DNA of 64,000 nt. Origin: Bartonella queenslandensis. GTDB lineage: Bacteria; Pseudomonadota; Alphaproteobacteria; Rhizobiales; Rhizobiaceae. Below the pieces are notes generated by a model. The model searched no databases. It had not been told where the DNA came from and saw only the letters and a program-made list of their open reading frames with translations. Of this stretch, positions 28,499-39,500 are shown in pieces (positions within the stretch are counted from its first letter, which is position 1; each line of letters opens with the position of its first letter). Both the position numbers and the translations under genes were made by a program. Location: positions 62,001 to 126,000 of the forward strand of contig NZ_NAAI01000005.1 of NCBI RefSeq assembly GCF_018155095.1. The letters are read 5' to 3'.

Positions 28499-29467
28499 AT
28501 GAAAATGGCTAGTCTTGTAAAAATAATGCACCGATGTGTGCGATTATGCGTGGTGCTCACTTTATTGATCTGGAGCCACTGTGCTTTTTGTGAGGAAGGA
28601 GTAGATCAGCAGCAGGGACAATCACGGAGTTTTATTATAAAATCCCAAGAGCAGGAAAAAGAGAATTTAGCATTTCAGGCACAACTCATTTTGAATGCTC
28701 GATTGACAAATAGCCGTCAAGATATTGAGAAAGGACTTGTCTGGCGGGTTTATGCCCCTATTCTAGGGATTGATAATAAATTGCCATTAGTGGCAACCTA
28801 TAAGGGGGGAAGTGCACGTTTTGATTTAGAGCCAGGAAGTTATCTTGTTCATGTCTCATTTGGTCATATGAGTGCTGTGCGCCATGTTCGTCTGGAAAAT
28901 GGGCAGAGTCTTGTGAAAACTTTTCATCTTGAGGCTGGTGGTCTTATTTTAAATGCGACATTATTAAACGGTATCATCAATGAAAAGGAACTTCGTTTCA
29001 CGATTTATGAGGATGAAAAAGAAAATGATGATACGGGGGTGATTTTATCAAATGTTAAACCTCAATCTGTTGTGCGTTTAAAAGCAGGTCGCTATCATGT
29101 TGCTTCCCATTATGGTTCCATTAATGCGACCGCACGTTCGGATATTCAAGTGGAGGCTGGTAAAATGACAGAAGTGACCCTTGAACATCAGGCGGCTCAG
29201 ATTGTTTTAAAGCTGGTACGACAAGAAGGAGGGGAAGCGCTTGCAGATACAAGTTGGTCTCTGGCCAATGATTCTGGTGATATCGTTTATGAAACAGTTG
29301 GTGCTTATGTTTCACTCGTGTTAGCAGAGGGAGAGTATATTGCAATTGCTAAAAATAAAGATAAAATTTATCAAAAGGTTTTTTCTGTCGTTTCTGGTCA
29401 TGATGAAGATATAAGTGTGGTGGCAAATGAACAAAATATGCAACGGATTGATGAAGATATAGATTGA
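28499..29467 (+). CDS. Exported repeat protein, unknown function
   Basis: I do not recognise a named family. The frame is open from 28463, but I choose ATG 28499 (322 residues) because it gives a clean signal peptide (positively charged start, hydrophobic LCVVLTLLIWSHCAF, likely cleavage near CAFC-EE); ATG 28484 is also possible. The mature part shows three related beta-type units, each with a xLxxGxYxV motif: DLEPGSYLVHVSFG, RLKAGRYHVASHYG and VLAEGEYIAIAKN, each followed by a strand and a V/S-x-G turn. This resembles PEGA or carboxypeptidase-regulatory-like folds. It probably works in the periplasm or is attached to the outer membrane. ccdA follows after 22 bases. Confidence 0.7.
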   Translation: MKMASLVKIMHRCVRLCVVLTLLIWSHCAFCEEGVDQQQGQSRSFIIKSQEQEKENLAFQAQLILNARLTNSRQDIEKGLVWRVYAPILGIDNKLPLVATYKGGSARFDLEPGSYLVHVSFGHMSAVRHVRLENGQSLVKTFHLEAGGLILNATLLNGIINEKELRFTIYEDEKENDDTGVILSNVKPQSVVRLKAGRYHVASHYGSINATARSDIQVEAGKMTEVTLEHQAAQIVLKLVRQEGGEALADTSWSLANDSGDIVYETVGAYVSLVLAEGEYIAIAKNKDKIYQKVFSVVSGHDEDISVVANEQNMQRIDEDID

Positions 29468-29489
29468 TCGTTGTTCATGGAACTAAACC

Positions 29490-30302
29490 GTGAATGAAAG
29501 ATGGGGTGTGTGCGTTTTGATTGAAATTTCAACAGTTGGTGTGTTTTTTGCTGGGGCACTCTCTTTTTTATCGCCATGTGTTTTACCATTAGTTCCTCCT
29601 TATTTATGCTATATGGCAGGCATTGGTATTGATGACTTTCGTTCAGAAAAACGTGATGAGAAAGTCTTTATACGGTGGGCTTTATTATCTTCTGCTATTG
29701 CTTTTGTTCTCGGGTTTACCACTATTTTTGTTGCTTTAGGTGCTAGTGCAAGTACCATTGGTAAGTTCATCGGTTATTATCGTGATTGGTTTGCACTTGC
29801 TGCTGGGATTATCATTATTATTTTTGGTTTGAATTTTTTGGGTTTTTTTAAGCTTTCTTTTTTATTTCGTGAAGCCCGTTTTCAGACTCATAAAACACCT
29901 TCTGGTCCTTTAGGGGCTTATGTTATTGGCTTAGCTTTTGCCTTTGGTTGGACTCCGTGTATTGGTCCTATTTTAGGGCCTATTATAACGCTTGCTGGAA
30001 CGAAAGAAACTGTGAGGGAAGGAGCTATTCTATTAGCAGTTTATGCGTTAGGTCTGGCTGTCCCTTTTGTGTTGGCAGCTTTGTTTTCTAGTCGTTTTAT
30101 GCGGTTTTTAGCGGCTTTTCGTATTCATTTAGGAAAAGTTGAAAAAATTATTGGTGTTTTTCTTATTCTTACAGGAATTTTATTTTTAACAGGCTCTATG
30201 CAGGATTTTTCATTTTGGCTTTTAGAACATTATCCTTCGTTGAGTTATGTTGAAAATATTCGTTGGCACGATATTATGAACTTTTTTGGATTTTCTCGTT
30301 AG
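29490..30302 (+). CDS. ccdA: Cytochrome c biogenesis / thiol-disulfide transporter CcdA
   Basis: CcdA moves electrons from cytoplasmic thioredoxin across the inner membrane for haem-handling or periplasmic thiol proteins. The protein has about six hydrophobic helices and the two functional cysteines in [18 protein letters not shown] (Cys30) and [14 protein letters not shown]. The frame opens at GTG 29490 (270 residues). GTG 29508 or TTG 29517 could be the real start, as the first helix begins only at about residue 13. It lies 22 bases after the exported repeat protein gene and 14 bases before glmU, so these genes may share a transcript. Confidence 0.92.
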   Translation: MNERWGVCVLIEISTVGVFFAGALSFLSPCVLPLVPPYLCYMAGIGIDDFRSEKRDEKVFIRWALLSSAIAFVLGFTTIFVALGASASTIGKFIGYYRDWFALAAGIIIIIFGLNFLGFFKLSFLFREARFQTHKTPSGPLGAYVIGLAFAFGWTPCIGPILGPIITLAGTKETVREGAILLAVYALGLAVPFVLAALFSSRFMRFLAAFRIHLGKVEKIIGVFLILTGILFLTGSMQDFSFWLLEHYPSLSYVENIRWHDIMNFFGFSR

Positions 30303-30316
30303 TCTTATGTGTTTTT

Positions 30317-31684
30317 ATGGTTAGAAGTTGTCTTTCTATTGTTCTTGCTGCAGGTGAGGGAACGCGTATGAAATCGCCTCTGCCTAAGGTGCTTCATAAA
30401 ATTGCTGGATTGCCTCTGATATGCCACGTTCTAAAACAAATAGAATTGGCAGGCTCTTCGCAGTTAGCTGTCGTTGTGGGATATGGTGCTCAAGAGGTTG
30501 CTCATATTGTTCAATCATTTGTAAAAAAAGATGTGATGATTTTTGAACAAAAAGAGCGTTTAGGAACGGCGCACGCTGTTTTATCGGCTCGTTTAGCTTT
30601 GCAAAAGGCAGTGGATGATGTTCTCATTGTTTTGGGGGATACGCCTCTTATTCAGAAAGAGTCATTGCACCAAATGCGTGCACAGCTTGCTGATGGAGCC
30701 GATGTTGTTTTTGCAGGCTTTCATACTCAAGATCCAACAGGGTATGGGCGCCTTCTCGAGAAAAATGGTCAGTTAATTGCAATTATAGAAGAAAAAGACG
30801 CGAGTGATGAGGAAAAAAAGATTTCTTTTTGTAATGGGGGAATGCTCGCTATACGTGGAAAATATGCACTTTCTCTTTTAGAGAAGGTTGATAATAACAA
30901 TATGAAAAAAGAATATTACTTAACAGATATTGCTTCTCTTGCTTCGCGTGAAGGATTGGATGTGCGTGTTGTTGAGGTTCCTTTTGAAAATATTGTGGGA
31001 ATTAATAACTGTCTTGAGCTATCGAGGGCTGATTCTTTGTGGCAAAAACGTAAAGCGCGCGATTTAATGTTATCGGGTGTTATATTCTTAAAACCAGAAA
31101 CAGTCTATTTTTCTTATGATACAGAAATTGAACCAGGTGTGGTGATAGAACCAAATGTTTATTTTGGATTAGGTGTGAAAGTACAATCTGGTGCTGTTAT
31201 TCGTGCATTTAGTTATCTCGAAGGTGCTGTGGTTGGTAGGGATGCACAGATTGGTCCCTATGCACGTTTACGTCCTGGTACAGAGTTGGCAAAATCGGTA
31301 AAGGTTGGAAATTTTTGTGAAGTCAAACAGGCTAAGGTAGGAGAATCTTCTAAAATCAATCATTTAAGTTATATTGGTGATGCTGAAATTGGTGCACATA
31401 CCAATATTGGAGCTGGTACAATTACGTGCAATTATGATGGATTTAACAAATATAAAACCATGATTGGTGATCATGCTTTTGTTGGGTCTAATACGGCTCT
31501 TGTTTCCCCATTGGTGATAGGGGATGGTTCTTATATTGCTTCAGGAAGTGTTATTACTAAAGATATTCCTATGAACAGTATGGCTTTTGGGCGTGCACGA
31601 CAGGTTATAAAAGAGGGCTATGCAACAAAATTTCGGGCGCGCTTTTTAGAGAATAACTCGACAGAAAATAAACAGAAAAAATGA
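30317..31684 (+). CDS. glmU: Bifunctional UDP-GlcNAc synthase (acetyltransferase / uridylyltransferase)
   Basis: GlmU acetylates glucosamine-1-phosphate and couples it to UTP, giving UDP-GlcNAc for peptidoglycan and lipid A. I start at ATG 30317 (455 residues, [20 protein letters not shown]), which places the nucleotide-binding LAAGEGTRM at the usual position and avoids overlap with ccdA. The N-terminal half is the uridylyltransferase. From about residue 250 a left-handed beta helix of hexapeptide repeats carries the acetyltransferase site ([28 protein letters not shown]). Its pathway partner glmS lies 172 bases downstream on the same strand. Confidence 0.97.
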   Translation: MVRSCLSIVLAAGEGTRMKSPLPKVLHKIAGLPLICHVLKQIELAGSSQLAVVVGYGAQEVAHIVQSFVKKDVMIFEQKERLGTAHAVLSARLALQKAVDDVLIVLGDTPLIQKESLHQMRAQLADGADVVFAGFHTQDPTGYGRLLEKNGQLIAIIEEKDASDEEKKISFCNGGMLAIRGKYALSLLEKVDNNNMKKEYYLTDIASLASREGLDVRVVEVPFENIVGINNCLELSRADSLWQKRKARDLMLSGVIFLKPETVYFSYDTEIEPGVVIEPNVYFGLGVKVQSGAVIRAFSYLEGAVVGRDAQIGPYARLRPGTELAKSVKVGNFCEVKQAKVGESSKINHLSYIGDAEIGAHTNIGAGTITCNYDGFNKYKTMIGDHAFVGSNTALVSPLVIGDGSYIASGSVITKDIPMNSMAFGRARQVIKEGYATKFRARFLENNSTENKQKK

Positions 31685-31856
31685 TGATTTTTAGTCTATT
31701 CCTTTGTTTTGTGTTGATCTAATGATGGATAGGAGATTTTCTCTTAAAGATTGCCGTACTCCATGTTTGAATTATTTTATACTTTATCGTTTTAAATGAA
31801 GGCTGTTGGATTGTTTTATAAGATTTAAATCTTAAGGTGTGGGTTGGAGCTTTTTA

Positions 31857-33680
31857 ATGTGTGGAATTATTGGAATTCTTGGGAAGAGGTGTGTTACATC
31901 CTCTTTGGTTGAGGGATTAAAACGTCTTGAATATAGAGGGTATGATTCATCTGGAGTGGCAACAGTTTATAAAGGGCATCTTTATCGTGTACGTGCTGAG
32001 GGGAAGCTTGTTCATTTAGAAGAAAAATTAAGAAAAACACCTCTGGAGGGAAATTTAGGGATTGGTCATACCCGTTGGGCAACGCATGGAGTTGCTGTTG
32101 AACGCAATGCACATCCCCATGTGACTGAAAAGCTTGCGGTTGTTCATAATGGTATTATTGAAAATTTTGTGGAATTGCAAAAGGAACTCATCGAGGATGG
32201 TTATATCTTTGAAACAGAAACGGATACGGAAGTTATTGCACATTTAATAACGCGTGCATTAAAAAGTGGTCTTTCTCCGCAAGAAGCTATGCGTACCAGC
32301 TGGAAAAGGTTGCAGGGGGCTTTTGCTATTGCTCTTATTTTCGAAGGTGAAGATAATCTTATGATTGCAGCTCGTTCTGGTCCACCCTTGGCAATTGGTT
32401 ATGGAAAAGATGAATTTTTTGTGGGATCAGATGCTATTGCTTTGGCACCATTCGTTGATCATATTAGCTATTTGGAAGATGGGGATTGGGCTGTTCTCAC
32501 ACGAGAGGGCGTTACAGTTTACGATGGAGACAATCAACCGGTAAAACGTTCTGTGACAACATTACTTGAAGAAGCCTTATTGATTTCTAAGGGTAATCAT
32601 CGTCACTTTATGCACAAGGAAATGTTTGAACAACCTGAGGTGATTTCTCACAATTTAGCGCATTATCTTGATCTTGGAAATTATACCGTGCGCGCTTTTG
32701 AGAATTTGATTGATTGGACAAATATTCATCGTCTCCTTTTTGCAAGTTGTGGAACGGCTTATTATTCAACCTTAGTTGCACGCTATTGGTTTGAGAAATT
32801 TGCCGCTTTAAGTGTTGATAATGATGTTGCTTCCGAATTTCGTTATCGTGAACCTCCTATAACGTCTGATGCATTATCATTGTTTGTTTCTCAATCTGGT
32901 GAAACAGCAGATACATTGGCTTCTTTGCGTTATTGTCGTGATCGGGGTGTAAAAACAGCAACAATTGTGAATGTTGAACAATCAACAATGGCAAGAGAGG
33001 CTGACTTTATTTTCCCAACACTTGCCGGACCAGAAATTGGTGTTGCTTCAACAAAAGCTTTTACCTGTCAATTGGCAACGCTTGCTTCACTCGCTCTTAG
33101 TGCGGCTAAACAACGTGGTTATCTTACGGTTCAAATGGAACAGCAGTTGGTTCGGCAGTTGGCAGAAGTTCCCCGTATTTTAAATGAGGTGTTAAAATTA
33201 GAAGGAAAAATTGAATCTATTTGTCGTGATTTAGTGAATGCAAAAAGTGTTCTTTATCTGGGACGTGGAACTTCTTATCCAATTGCTTTGGAGGGCGCTC
33301 TTAAACTGAAAGAGCTTTCTTATATTCATGCTGAAGGTTATGCCGCGGGTGAGTTGAAGCATGGACCAATTGCGCTGGTGGATGAGACAATACCCGTTAT
33401 TGTTGTGGCCCCTTATGATCGGTGGTTTGAAAAGACTTTTTCTAATATGCAAGAAGTGGTAGCGCGCAATGGTCGTATTATTTTAATAACCGATAAAAAA
33501 GGTGCAGAAGTAGCTTGTCTTAAGACTTTATCAACGATTATTTTACCAGATGTTCCAGAATTTATTGCCCCTATTATTTATGCTCTCCCTATTCAGTTAA
33601 TCGCTTATCATACGGCTGTTTTATTAGGAACAGATGTTGATCAACCGCGTAATTTAGCAAAATCAGTCACGGTTGAATGA
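31857..33680 (+). CDS. glmS: Glutamine-fructose-6-phosphate aminotransferase (isomerising)
   Basis: GlmS makes glucosamine-6-phosphate from fructose-6-phosphate and glutamine, the first committed step of amino-sugar synthesis. The start is ATG 31857 (607 residues), because the glutaminase needs Cys exposed at position 1 after Met removal (MCGIIGILG); GGAG lies 8 bases upstream. The N-terminal class II glutaminase domain shows GHTRWATHG and HNGIIENF. Two SIS sugar-isomerase domains follow, with FVSQSGETADT, GVASTKAFT and AEGYAAGELKHGPIAL. I see no glmS ribozyme upstream. It pairs with glmU in supplying UDP-GlcNAc. Confidence 0.97.
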   Translation: MCGIIGILGKRCVTSSLVEGLKRLEYRGYDSSGVATVYKGHLYRVRAEGKLVHLEEKLRKTPLEGNLGIGHTRWATHGVAVERNAHPHVTEKLAVVHNGIIENFVELQKELIEDGYIFETETDTEVIAHLITRALKSGLSPQEAMRTSWKRLQGAFAIALIFEGEDNLMIAARSGPPLAIGYGKDEFFVGSDAIALAPFVDHISYLEDGDWAVLTREGVTVYDGDNQPVKRSVTTLLEEALLISKGNHRHFMHKEMFEQPEVISHNLAHYLDLGNYTVRAFENLIDWTNIHRLLFASCGTAYYSTLVARYWFEKFAALSVDNDVASEFRYREPPITSDALSLFVSQSGETADTLASLRYCRDRGVKTATIVNVEQSTMAREADFIFPTLAGPEIGVASTKAFTCQLATLASLALSAAKQRGYLTVQMEQQLVRQLAEVPRILNEVLKLEGKIESICRDLVNAKSVLYLGRGTSYPIALEGALKLKELSYIHAEGYAAGELKHGPIALVDETIPVIVVAPYDRWFEKTFSNMQEVVARNGRIILITDKKGAEVACLKTLSTIILPDVPEFIAPIIYALPIQLIAYHTAVLLGTDVDQPRNLAKSVTVE

Positions 33681-34066
33681 AAATAGATTATGTATTTCTG
33701 AATTTTTGGAAAACAATCAAGTGTAACATATCGATTTATAATGATAATTAATTTTTCTCTGTTGAATGAGAATATCGAAGACAGGACTTTTCATTCCAAA
33801 TTCTTGATGACAGAATAAAAATATTTTCTTACCTATCAAAAAATGGACCAGCTGAGTGAATATAAGAGTAACAAGAGCGCAAAATGCTTCTCCTCTTTTA
33901 ATGTAAAGAGTAATCTAGATTGGAAGAGAAGGTGCTGCTGTTGGTTTGTTATTCTTTCATGAAGCATAATGGTGTGGGGATTGCGTTCAGGTATTATGGG
34001 GGATTGGAAAGAAAATCATATTTGAATAGAGAAGTTTTTATTTTTTATCAAAAGTTTGTTCTAGAG
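33681..34066. other. Spacer between convergent glmS and recG
   Basis: The 386-base gap separates two convergent genes. I see no clear hairpin with a T run, no reading frame of note and no repeat. Confidence 0.4.
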
Positions 34067-36175
34067 TTATCCTGCTCGTAAGAGGCGTGCAGCGTTGTCG
34101 TGTCCGAAAAGATAAAGGAGCAACCGTAAGGCTTGTCCTTGCTCAGAGGAAAGATGAGGGTCGCGTTGTAAAAATAAACGTGCATCTTTTCTTGCTATGG
34201 ATAAAAGGTCGCTGTGAACTGCAAGGTTTGCTATATGAAATTCAGGAACTCCAGATTGTTTTGTTCCTAGAAGCTCTCCTTCACCTCGCAAGCGCCAATC
34301 TTCTTCAGCGATTTCAAAACCATCTTCTGTATTGCGTATAATATTCAGACGTGTTGCTGCTGTTTTGGTTAGTGGATCTTTATAAAGTAAAATGCAGGAA
34401 GATTTTTTATTGCCTCGTCCTACACGCCCACGCAATTGGTGCAGTTGTGAAAGGCCAAAATGTTCTGCGTGTTCGATGATAATAATCGAAGCATCTGGAA
34501 TATCGACTCCCACTTCAATGACGGTGGTTGCAACTAAAATACGTGTATTGCCGCATTTAAAAGATGCCATAGCAGCTTCTTTTTCTGCTGTAGACATTTT
34601 GCCATGGATCATCCCAACGCGTTCTCTAAAGCGCTCATAGAGAAACGTAAAACGGTTTTCAATTGAAGTGAGATCAAGAGCTTTCGACTCCTCTACTAAA
34701 GGACAAATCCAATAGAGTTTTTCTCCTTTTTCTAATGCAATTGCGATTCGCTCTATAAGCTCCTGCATACGTTTTAAAGAAAGCATTGCTGTTGTAATGG
34801 GTTGTCGTCCCATTGGTTTTTCTGTAATTTTGGAGACATCCATATCCCCAAAAGCTGTTAAAACAAGGGTGCGGGGAATGGGCGTGGCGGTCATGACCAG
34901 CATATCAGGCTTATTGCCTTTTTCTGTAAGAGAAATACGTTGATGGACACCAAAACGGTGTTGTTCATCGATAATGGTTAAGGCTAGATTGTTATAAGCA
35001 ACACGATCTTGTATAAGAGCATGGGTTCCGATGACAATAGAGACTTGACCGGATAAAATATCATTTAAGATATTTGTCCGCAGTTTTCCTTTTTCTCGTC
35101 CTGTTAAAAGCGTTGTTTTTAAGCCGATCTTTTCGGCAAGAGGGGCAATAGTGGAAAAATGTTGCCGAGCAAGCACTTCTGTGGGGGACATTAAAGCTGA
35201 TTGTCCTGAATTTTCAGCAATTTGTGCCATTGCCATTAATGCAACGACAGTTTTTCCTGCACCTACATCGCCTTGGAGTAGTCTTAGCATCGGTTCTGGT
35301 GAAGCAAGATCATTGGCGATATCTTCTACCGCTTTTATTTGTCCCGTTGTGAGTTGAAAGGGGAGGATATTGAGCAATTTTTTCGTATAAGTTCCTGTTG
35401 ATGGTCGAGAAGTGCCAACAAGAGATTTGGTTTTCAAACGCACAAGGCCTAGCGCCAATTGACAAGCGAGCAGTTCATCATAGGCAAGACGTTTGCGTGC
35501 TGTACTTTCTAAGGAGAGATCATCGGGATTAATGGGGGCATGGATACGGCGTAAAGCAACAGAAAAGGAAGAAAAATTTTGCTGCTTTTTAACATTTTCG
35601 TCTATCCATTCTGGGAGGAGTGGAATAAAATCAAGAGCGTTTTGTATGGCACGTCTTAGTGTCTTTGCAGCTAGTCCGGCGGTAGAGGGATAAACAGGTT
35701 CGATGAGAGGAATTTGATTTGATTGTTCGCTCGGGATGATATGGTCGGGATGCGCCATTGAAAGTTGCCCATTAAACCATTCAACTCTTCCTGATACAAT
35801 GACTTTTTTTCCTTCTGGGAGCTGTTTTTTTAGCCAAAGAGGTTGAGCATGAAAAAAAACTAAATTTATTTTTCCTGTTTGATCATGGGCAATAACACGA
35901 TAGGGAATTTTGTTATGACTACGGGGTGGTGGTTGGTGTTGATCAATAACAATTTCGAGCGTAACAATTTCTCCTTCTTTTGCACAAGCAATGCTGGGAC
36001 GCGTTCTGCGGTCTATAACGGAATGGGGCATTAATTGAAGAAGGTCAATAAGGGTTGCTTCACGTTGTGTAGGATTAACATTTAAAAGTTTTGTCAGTAA
36101 GCCGTAAACTTTAGGTGTAATACCAGAAAGGGTTCGAATAGAGTTGAAAAGAGGGGTAAGAAGATTTGGAGGCAT
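34067..36175 (-). CDS. recG: ATP-dependent DNA helicase RecG
   Basis: RecG remodels stalled forks and branch-migrates Holliday junctions. The 702-residue protein has an N-terminal wedge region with an OB fold (about residues 60-150), then the superfamily 2 helicase core: Walker A GDVGAGKT at 302-309, DEQH at 403-406, MTATPIPRTL, and the C-terminal TTVIEVGVDIPDA and QLRGRVGRG motifs. Length is normal and the reading frame intact. It is convergent with glmS and divergent from dnaE. In many relatives sdhE and mfd lie upstream on the other strand; dnaE occupies that place here. Confidence 0.97.
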   Translation of the reverse strand: MPPNLLTPLFNSIRTLSGITPKVYGLLTKLLNVNPTQREATLIDLLQLMPHSVIDRRTRPSIACAKEGEIVTLEIVIDQHQPPPRSHNKIPYRVIAHDQTGKINLVFFHAQPLWLKKQLPEGKKVIVSGRVEWFNGQLSMAHPDHIIPSEQSNQIPLIEPVYPSTAGLAAKTLRRAIQNALDFIPLLPEWIDENVKKQQNFSSFSVALRRIHAPINPDDLSLESTARKRLAYDELLACQLALGLVRLKTKSLVGTSRPSTGTYTKKLLNILPFQLTTGQIKAVEDIANDLASPEPMLRLLQGDVGAGKTVVALMAMAQIAENSGQSALMSPTEVLARQHFSTIAPLAEKIGLKTTLLTGREKGKLRTNILNDILSGQVSIVIGTHALIQDRVAYNNLALTIIDEQHRFGVHQRISLTEKGNKPDMLVMTATPIPRTLVLTAFGDMDVSKITEKPMGRQPITTAMLSLKRMQELIERIAIALEKGEKLYWICPLVEESKALDLTSIENRFTFLYERFRERVGMIHGKMSTAEKEAAMASFKCGNTRILVATTVIEVGVDIPDASIIIIEHAEHFGLSQLHQLRGRVGRGNKKSSCILLYKDPLTKTAATRLNIIRNTEDGFEIAEEDWRLRGEGELLGTKQSGVPEFHIANLAVHSDLLSIARKDARLFLQRDPHLSSEQGQALRLLLYLFGHDNAARLLRAG

Positions 36176-36549
36176 GAGGAAATTTAACCTGCTCTTTTTG
36201 TTTTTTCTAGACCTTTAGAAGAGCTTTTTGGGGATAAAGTCATTAAAGAGGAGGTTATTTTATTTACACATTGCGTTGTAAGAAGAGAAATTATCTTTAA
36301 AAGAGAAATAAAATAAAAAAATGCAAAAATGAAAGTGCTTATGGTATATTTTGCTTCTTTTTATGTGAGGCGTTTATTTGCTGTGAATAGAGGCACTTTC
36401 TTGATAGAACTCTCTTATAAATAACAATAAAATTAGGATATTTGTCCTATGTTGGACGATGAATTTATAGCTTTAAAGTTATGCTCGCCTGAAATTTTTT
36501 CTTTAAGGGATGCTGTTTGGCATTGAGTTTATAGTAGGAAATTGTGAGA
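36176..36549. other. Divergent recG/dnaE region
   Basis: This gap holds the recG and dnaE promoters. A spaced inverted repeat GAAAGTGC/GCACTTTC lies near 36329 and 36393. I looked for a remnant of sdhE, expected next to recG in relatives, and found none. Confidence 0.35.
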
Positions 36550-39500
36550 GTGGTCAAAGATAAAAATAAAATGCAAGAGTACAAAAATTCTCTTCCTCGC
36601 TTTATTCATTTGAGAGTGCATTCAGCTTATTCCTTGCTCGAAGGAGCTTTAAAAATCCCACAAATTATTCAACAGGCGATTTCAGATCGTGCACCAGCGG
36701 TTGCTATTACTGATACCAATAATTTATTTGGTGCTTTAGAATTTTCGCAGTATTGTCTTTCTCATGGGGTTCAACCCATTATTGGTTGTCAGCTTACCGT
36801 TGATTTTTGTGATGAAAATGATCATTCACGTTTGGTTAAAGGACGTAATGCTTCTGATTTCTGCTCTATTGTTCTGTTCGCTGCTAGCGAAACCGGTTAT
36901 GCTCATTTGGTTCGTCTTGTGAGCCGTGCTTATCTTGATAAATGTGATACTGATCCTCCTCATATTAAAGTTGATTGGTTGTCAGAACACAGTGAAGGCA
37001 TAATCGCTTTAACGGGTGGAAAGGGAGGACCTATTAATCGTTCTTTGTCAGAAGAAAAAAAAGAACGCGCTGTTGAGTGCTTAATTTATTTAAAAAAAAT
37101 TTTTTCTGATCGTCTTTATGTGGAATTACAACGGCATGGCTCTTATGACCGAAGAGTAGAAGCAGACCTTATTGAATTGGCTTATGCGCATGAAATTCCT
37201 CTTGTTGCAACGAATGAAGCCTTTTTTCTGAAGAGAGAAGGGTATGAAGCCCATGATGCGTTGATGGCTGTTTCAGAAGGACAAATCGTCTCTAATCCAG
37301 ATCGAAAAAGGGTGACGCCAGATCATTACTTGAAGTCACAAGATGAAATGGTTGCACTGTTTTCTGATCTTCCAGAAGCTTTAGAAAATAGTGTTGAAAT
37401 TGCCTTGCGTTGTCATATTGCCACGCCTCTTCGAAAACCGATATTGCCTCGTTTTATAGAACAATCTTCTAATTCAGAAAATACTTTAGAAGCAGAAGAT
37501 AGTGAATTGTTAAATCAAGCTAAAGCTGGTTTGAAGATGCGGCTTGAAACAATTGGATTGGCTGAAGGGTATACGATTGCAGATTATGAGCAGCGGCTTG
37601 ATTATGAAATTTCAGTTATTACGCGTATGCAATTTTCTGGATATTTTCTTATCGTTTCAGATTTCATAAAATGGGCGAAGATTCATGATATTCCTGTTGG
37701 TCCAGGGCGGGGATCTGGTGCTGGTTCACTTGTTGCTTATGCATTGACGATTACCGATGTTGATCCATTGCGTTTTTCTCTTCTTTTTGAACGTTTTCTC
37801 AATCCGGATCGTGTTTCGATGCCAGATTTTGATATTGATTTTTGTCAAGAGCGGCGTGAAGAGGTTATTCAATATGTTCAAAAAAAATATGGACGTGATC
37901 AAGTTGCTCAAATTATTACCTTTGGTAAGTTACAGGCACGTGCCGTTTTGCGTGATGTAGGGCGTGTCTTAGAAATTCCTTATCGTCAGGTAGATTATCT
38001 TACCAAATTAATTCCTGCTACGCCAGGAAGTCAGGTAGAATTGGCTGATGCGATTAAGGATGAACCTAAATTTGAAGAAGAAAAGAAAAAAGATCCCGCC
38101 GTGGGACGTACATTAGATATAGCACTTCAGTTGGAGGGACTTTATCGTCACGCTTCAACGCATGCCGCTGGGATTGTTATTGGAGATCGTCCGCTTTGGG
38201 AGCTTGTCCCGATGTATCGTGATCCTCGTTCTGATATGCCTGTTACACAATTTAACATGAAGTATGTAGAACAGGCAGGGTTGGTAAAATTTGATTTTCT
38301 TGGGCTAAAAACACTGACTGTTTTGAAAATGGCCGTTGATTTTGTGGACAGAAAGAAGATCAAAATCGATTTGTCAAATATTCCTCTGAATGATGAAGCA
38401 ACCTACGCTATGATGGCACGTGGTGAAACGGTTGGTGTATTTCAGGTGGAAAGTTCTGGTATGCGCAAGGCGCTGATTGGAATGAAGCCAGACCGTATTG
38501 AGGATATTATTGCGCTGGTTGCGCTTTATCGTCCTGGTCCCATGGAGAATATTCCAACCTATAATGCACGCAAACACGGGGAAGAGGAAATAGCTTCTAT
38601 TCATCCTAAAATAGATCATCTGATTAAAGAAACACAAGGTGTTATAGTCTATCAAGAACAGGTGATGCAGATTGCTCAGGTGCTCTCTGGTTATTCGCTT
38701 GGAGAAGCTGACTTATTACGGCGCGCTATGGGGAAAAAGATTCATGCAGAAATGCAAAAACAGCGTACGCGTTTTGTCAATGGTGCTGTTGCTGGTGGTG
38801 TTGATAAAGAGCAAGCTGATATTATCTTTGATCTTTTAGCAAAATTTGCCGATTACGGATTTAACAAATCACATGCGGCTGCGTATGCAATTGTTTCTTA
38901 TCAAACAGCTTATATGAAAGCCAATTATCCCGTTGAATTTTTAGCGGCTTCAATGACGCATGATATGACGAATACGGATAAACTCAATGATTTTCGGTGT
39001 GAGGCATTAAGGCTGGGTATTGAGGTTATTGCACCTTCTATACAAACATCTCATCGCGTGTTTGAGGTTGGTGATAACTGTATTTATTATTCTCTTGCTG
39101 CCATTAAAGGGGTGGGAGAAACGGTTGTCGATCATATCGTCGATTGTCGTGGAAATAAAATTTTTAAAGATCTGGAAGATTTTTGTGCGCGTGTTGATCC
39201 TCGTATTGTCAATAAACGTGCGATGGAAAGTTTAGTTTGTGCTGGTGCTTTTGATTGTTTTAATATTGCACGTGAAGTTTTGTTAGCCAATCTTGGAACA
39301 CTTCATGCACGGGCACTTCGTATTCTCGATGACAATTCTAGTGGGCAGGTTGATATATTTGGTATGGCAGGCGGATTAAAAGAGCCATTGATTTTATCCC
39401 AAACGACTCCTTGGTTGCTATCTGAGAAACTTTATCGAGAATTTCAGGCAATAGGCTTTTACTTTTCTGCTCATCCATTGGATGAGTATCAAGCTATTCT

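Noticed and set aside
31685-31856. A glmS ribozyme upstream of glmS
   Set aside because: The spacer shows no pseudoknot-type conserved core, and this ribozyme is typical of Gram-positive bacteria.
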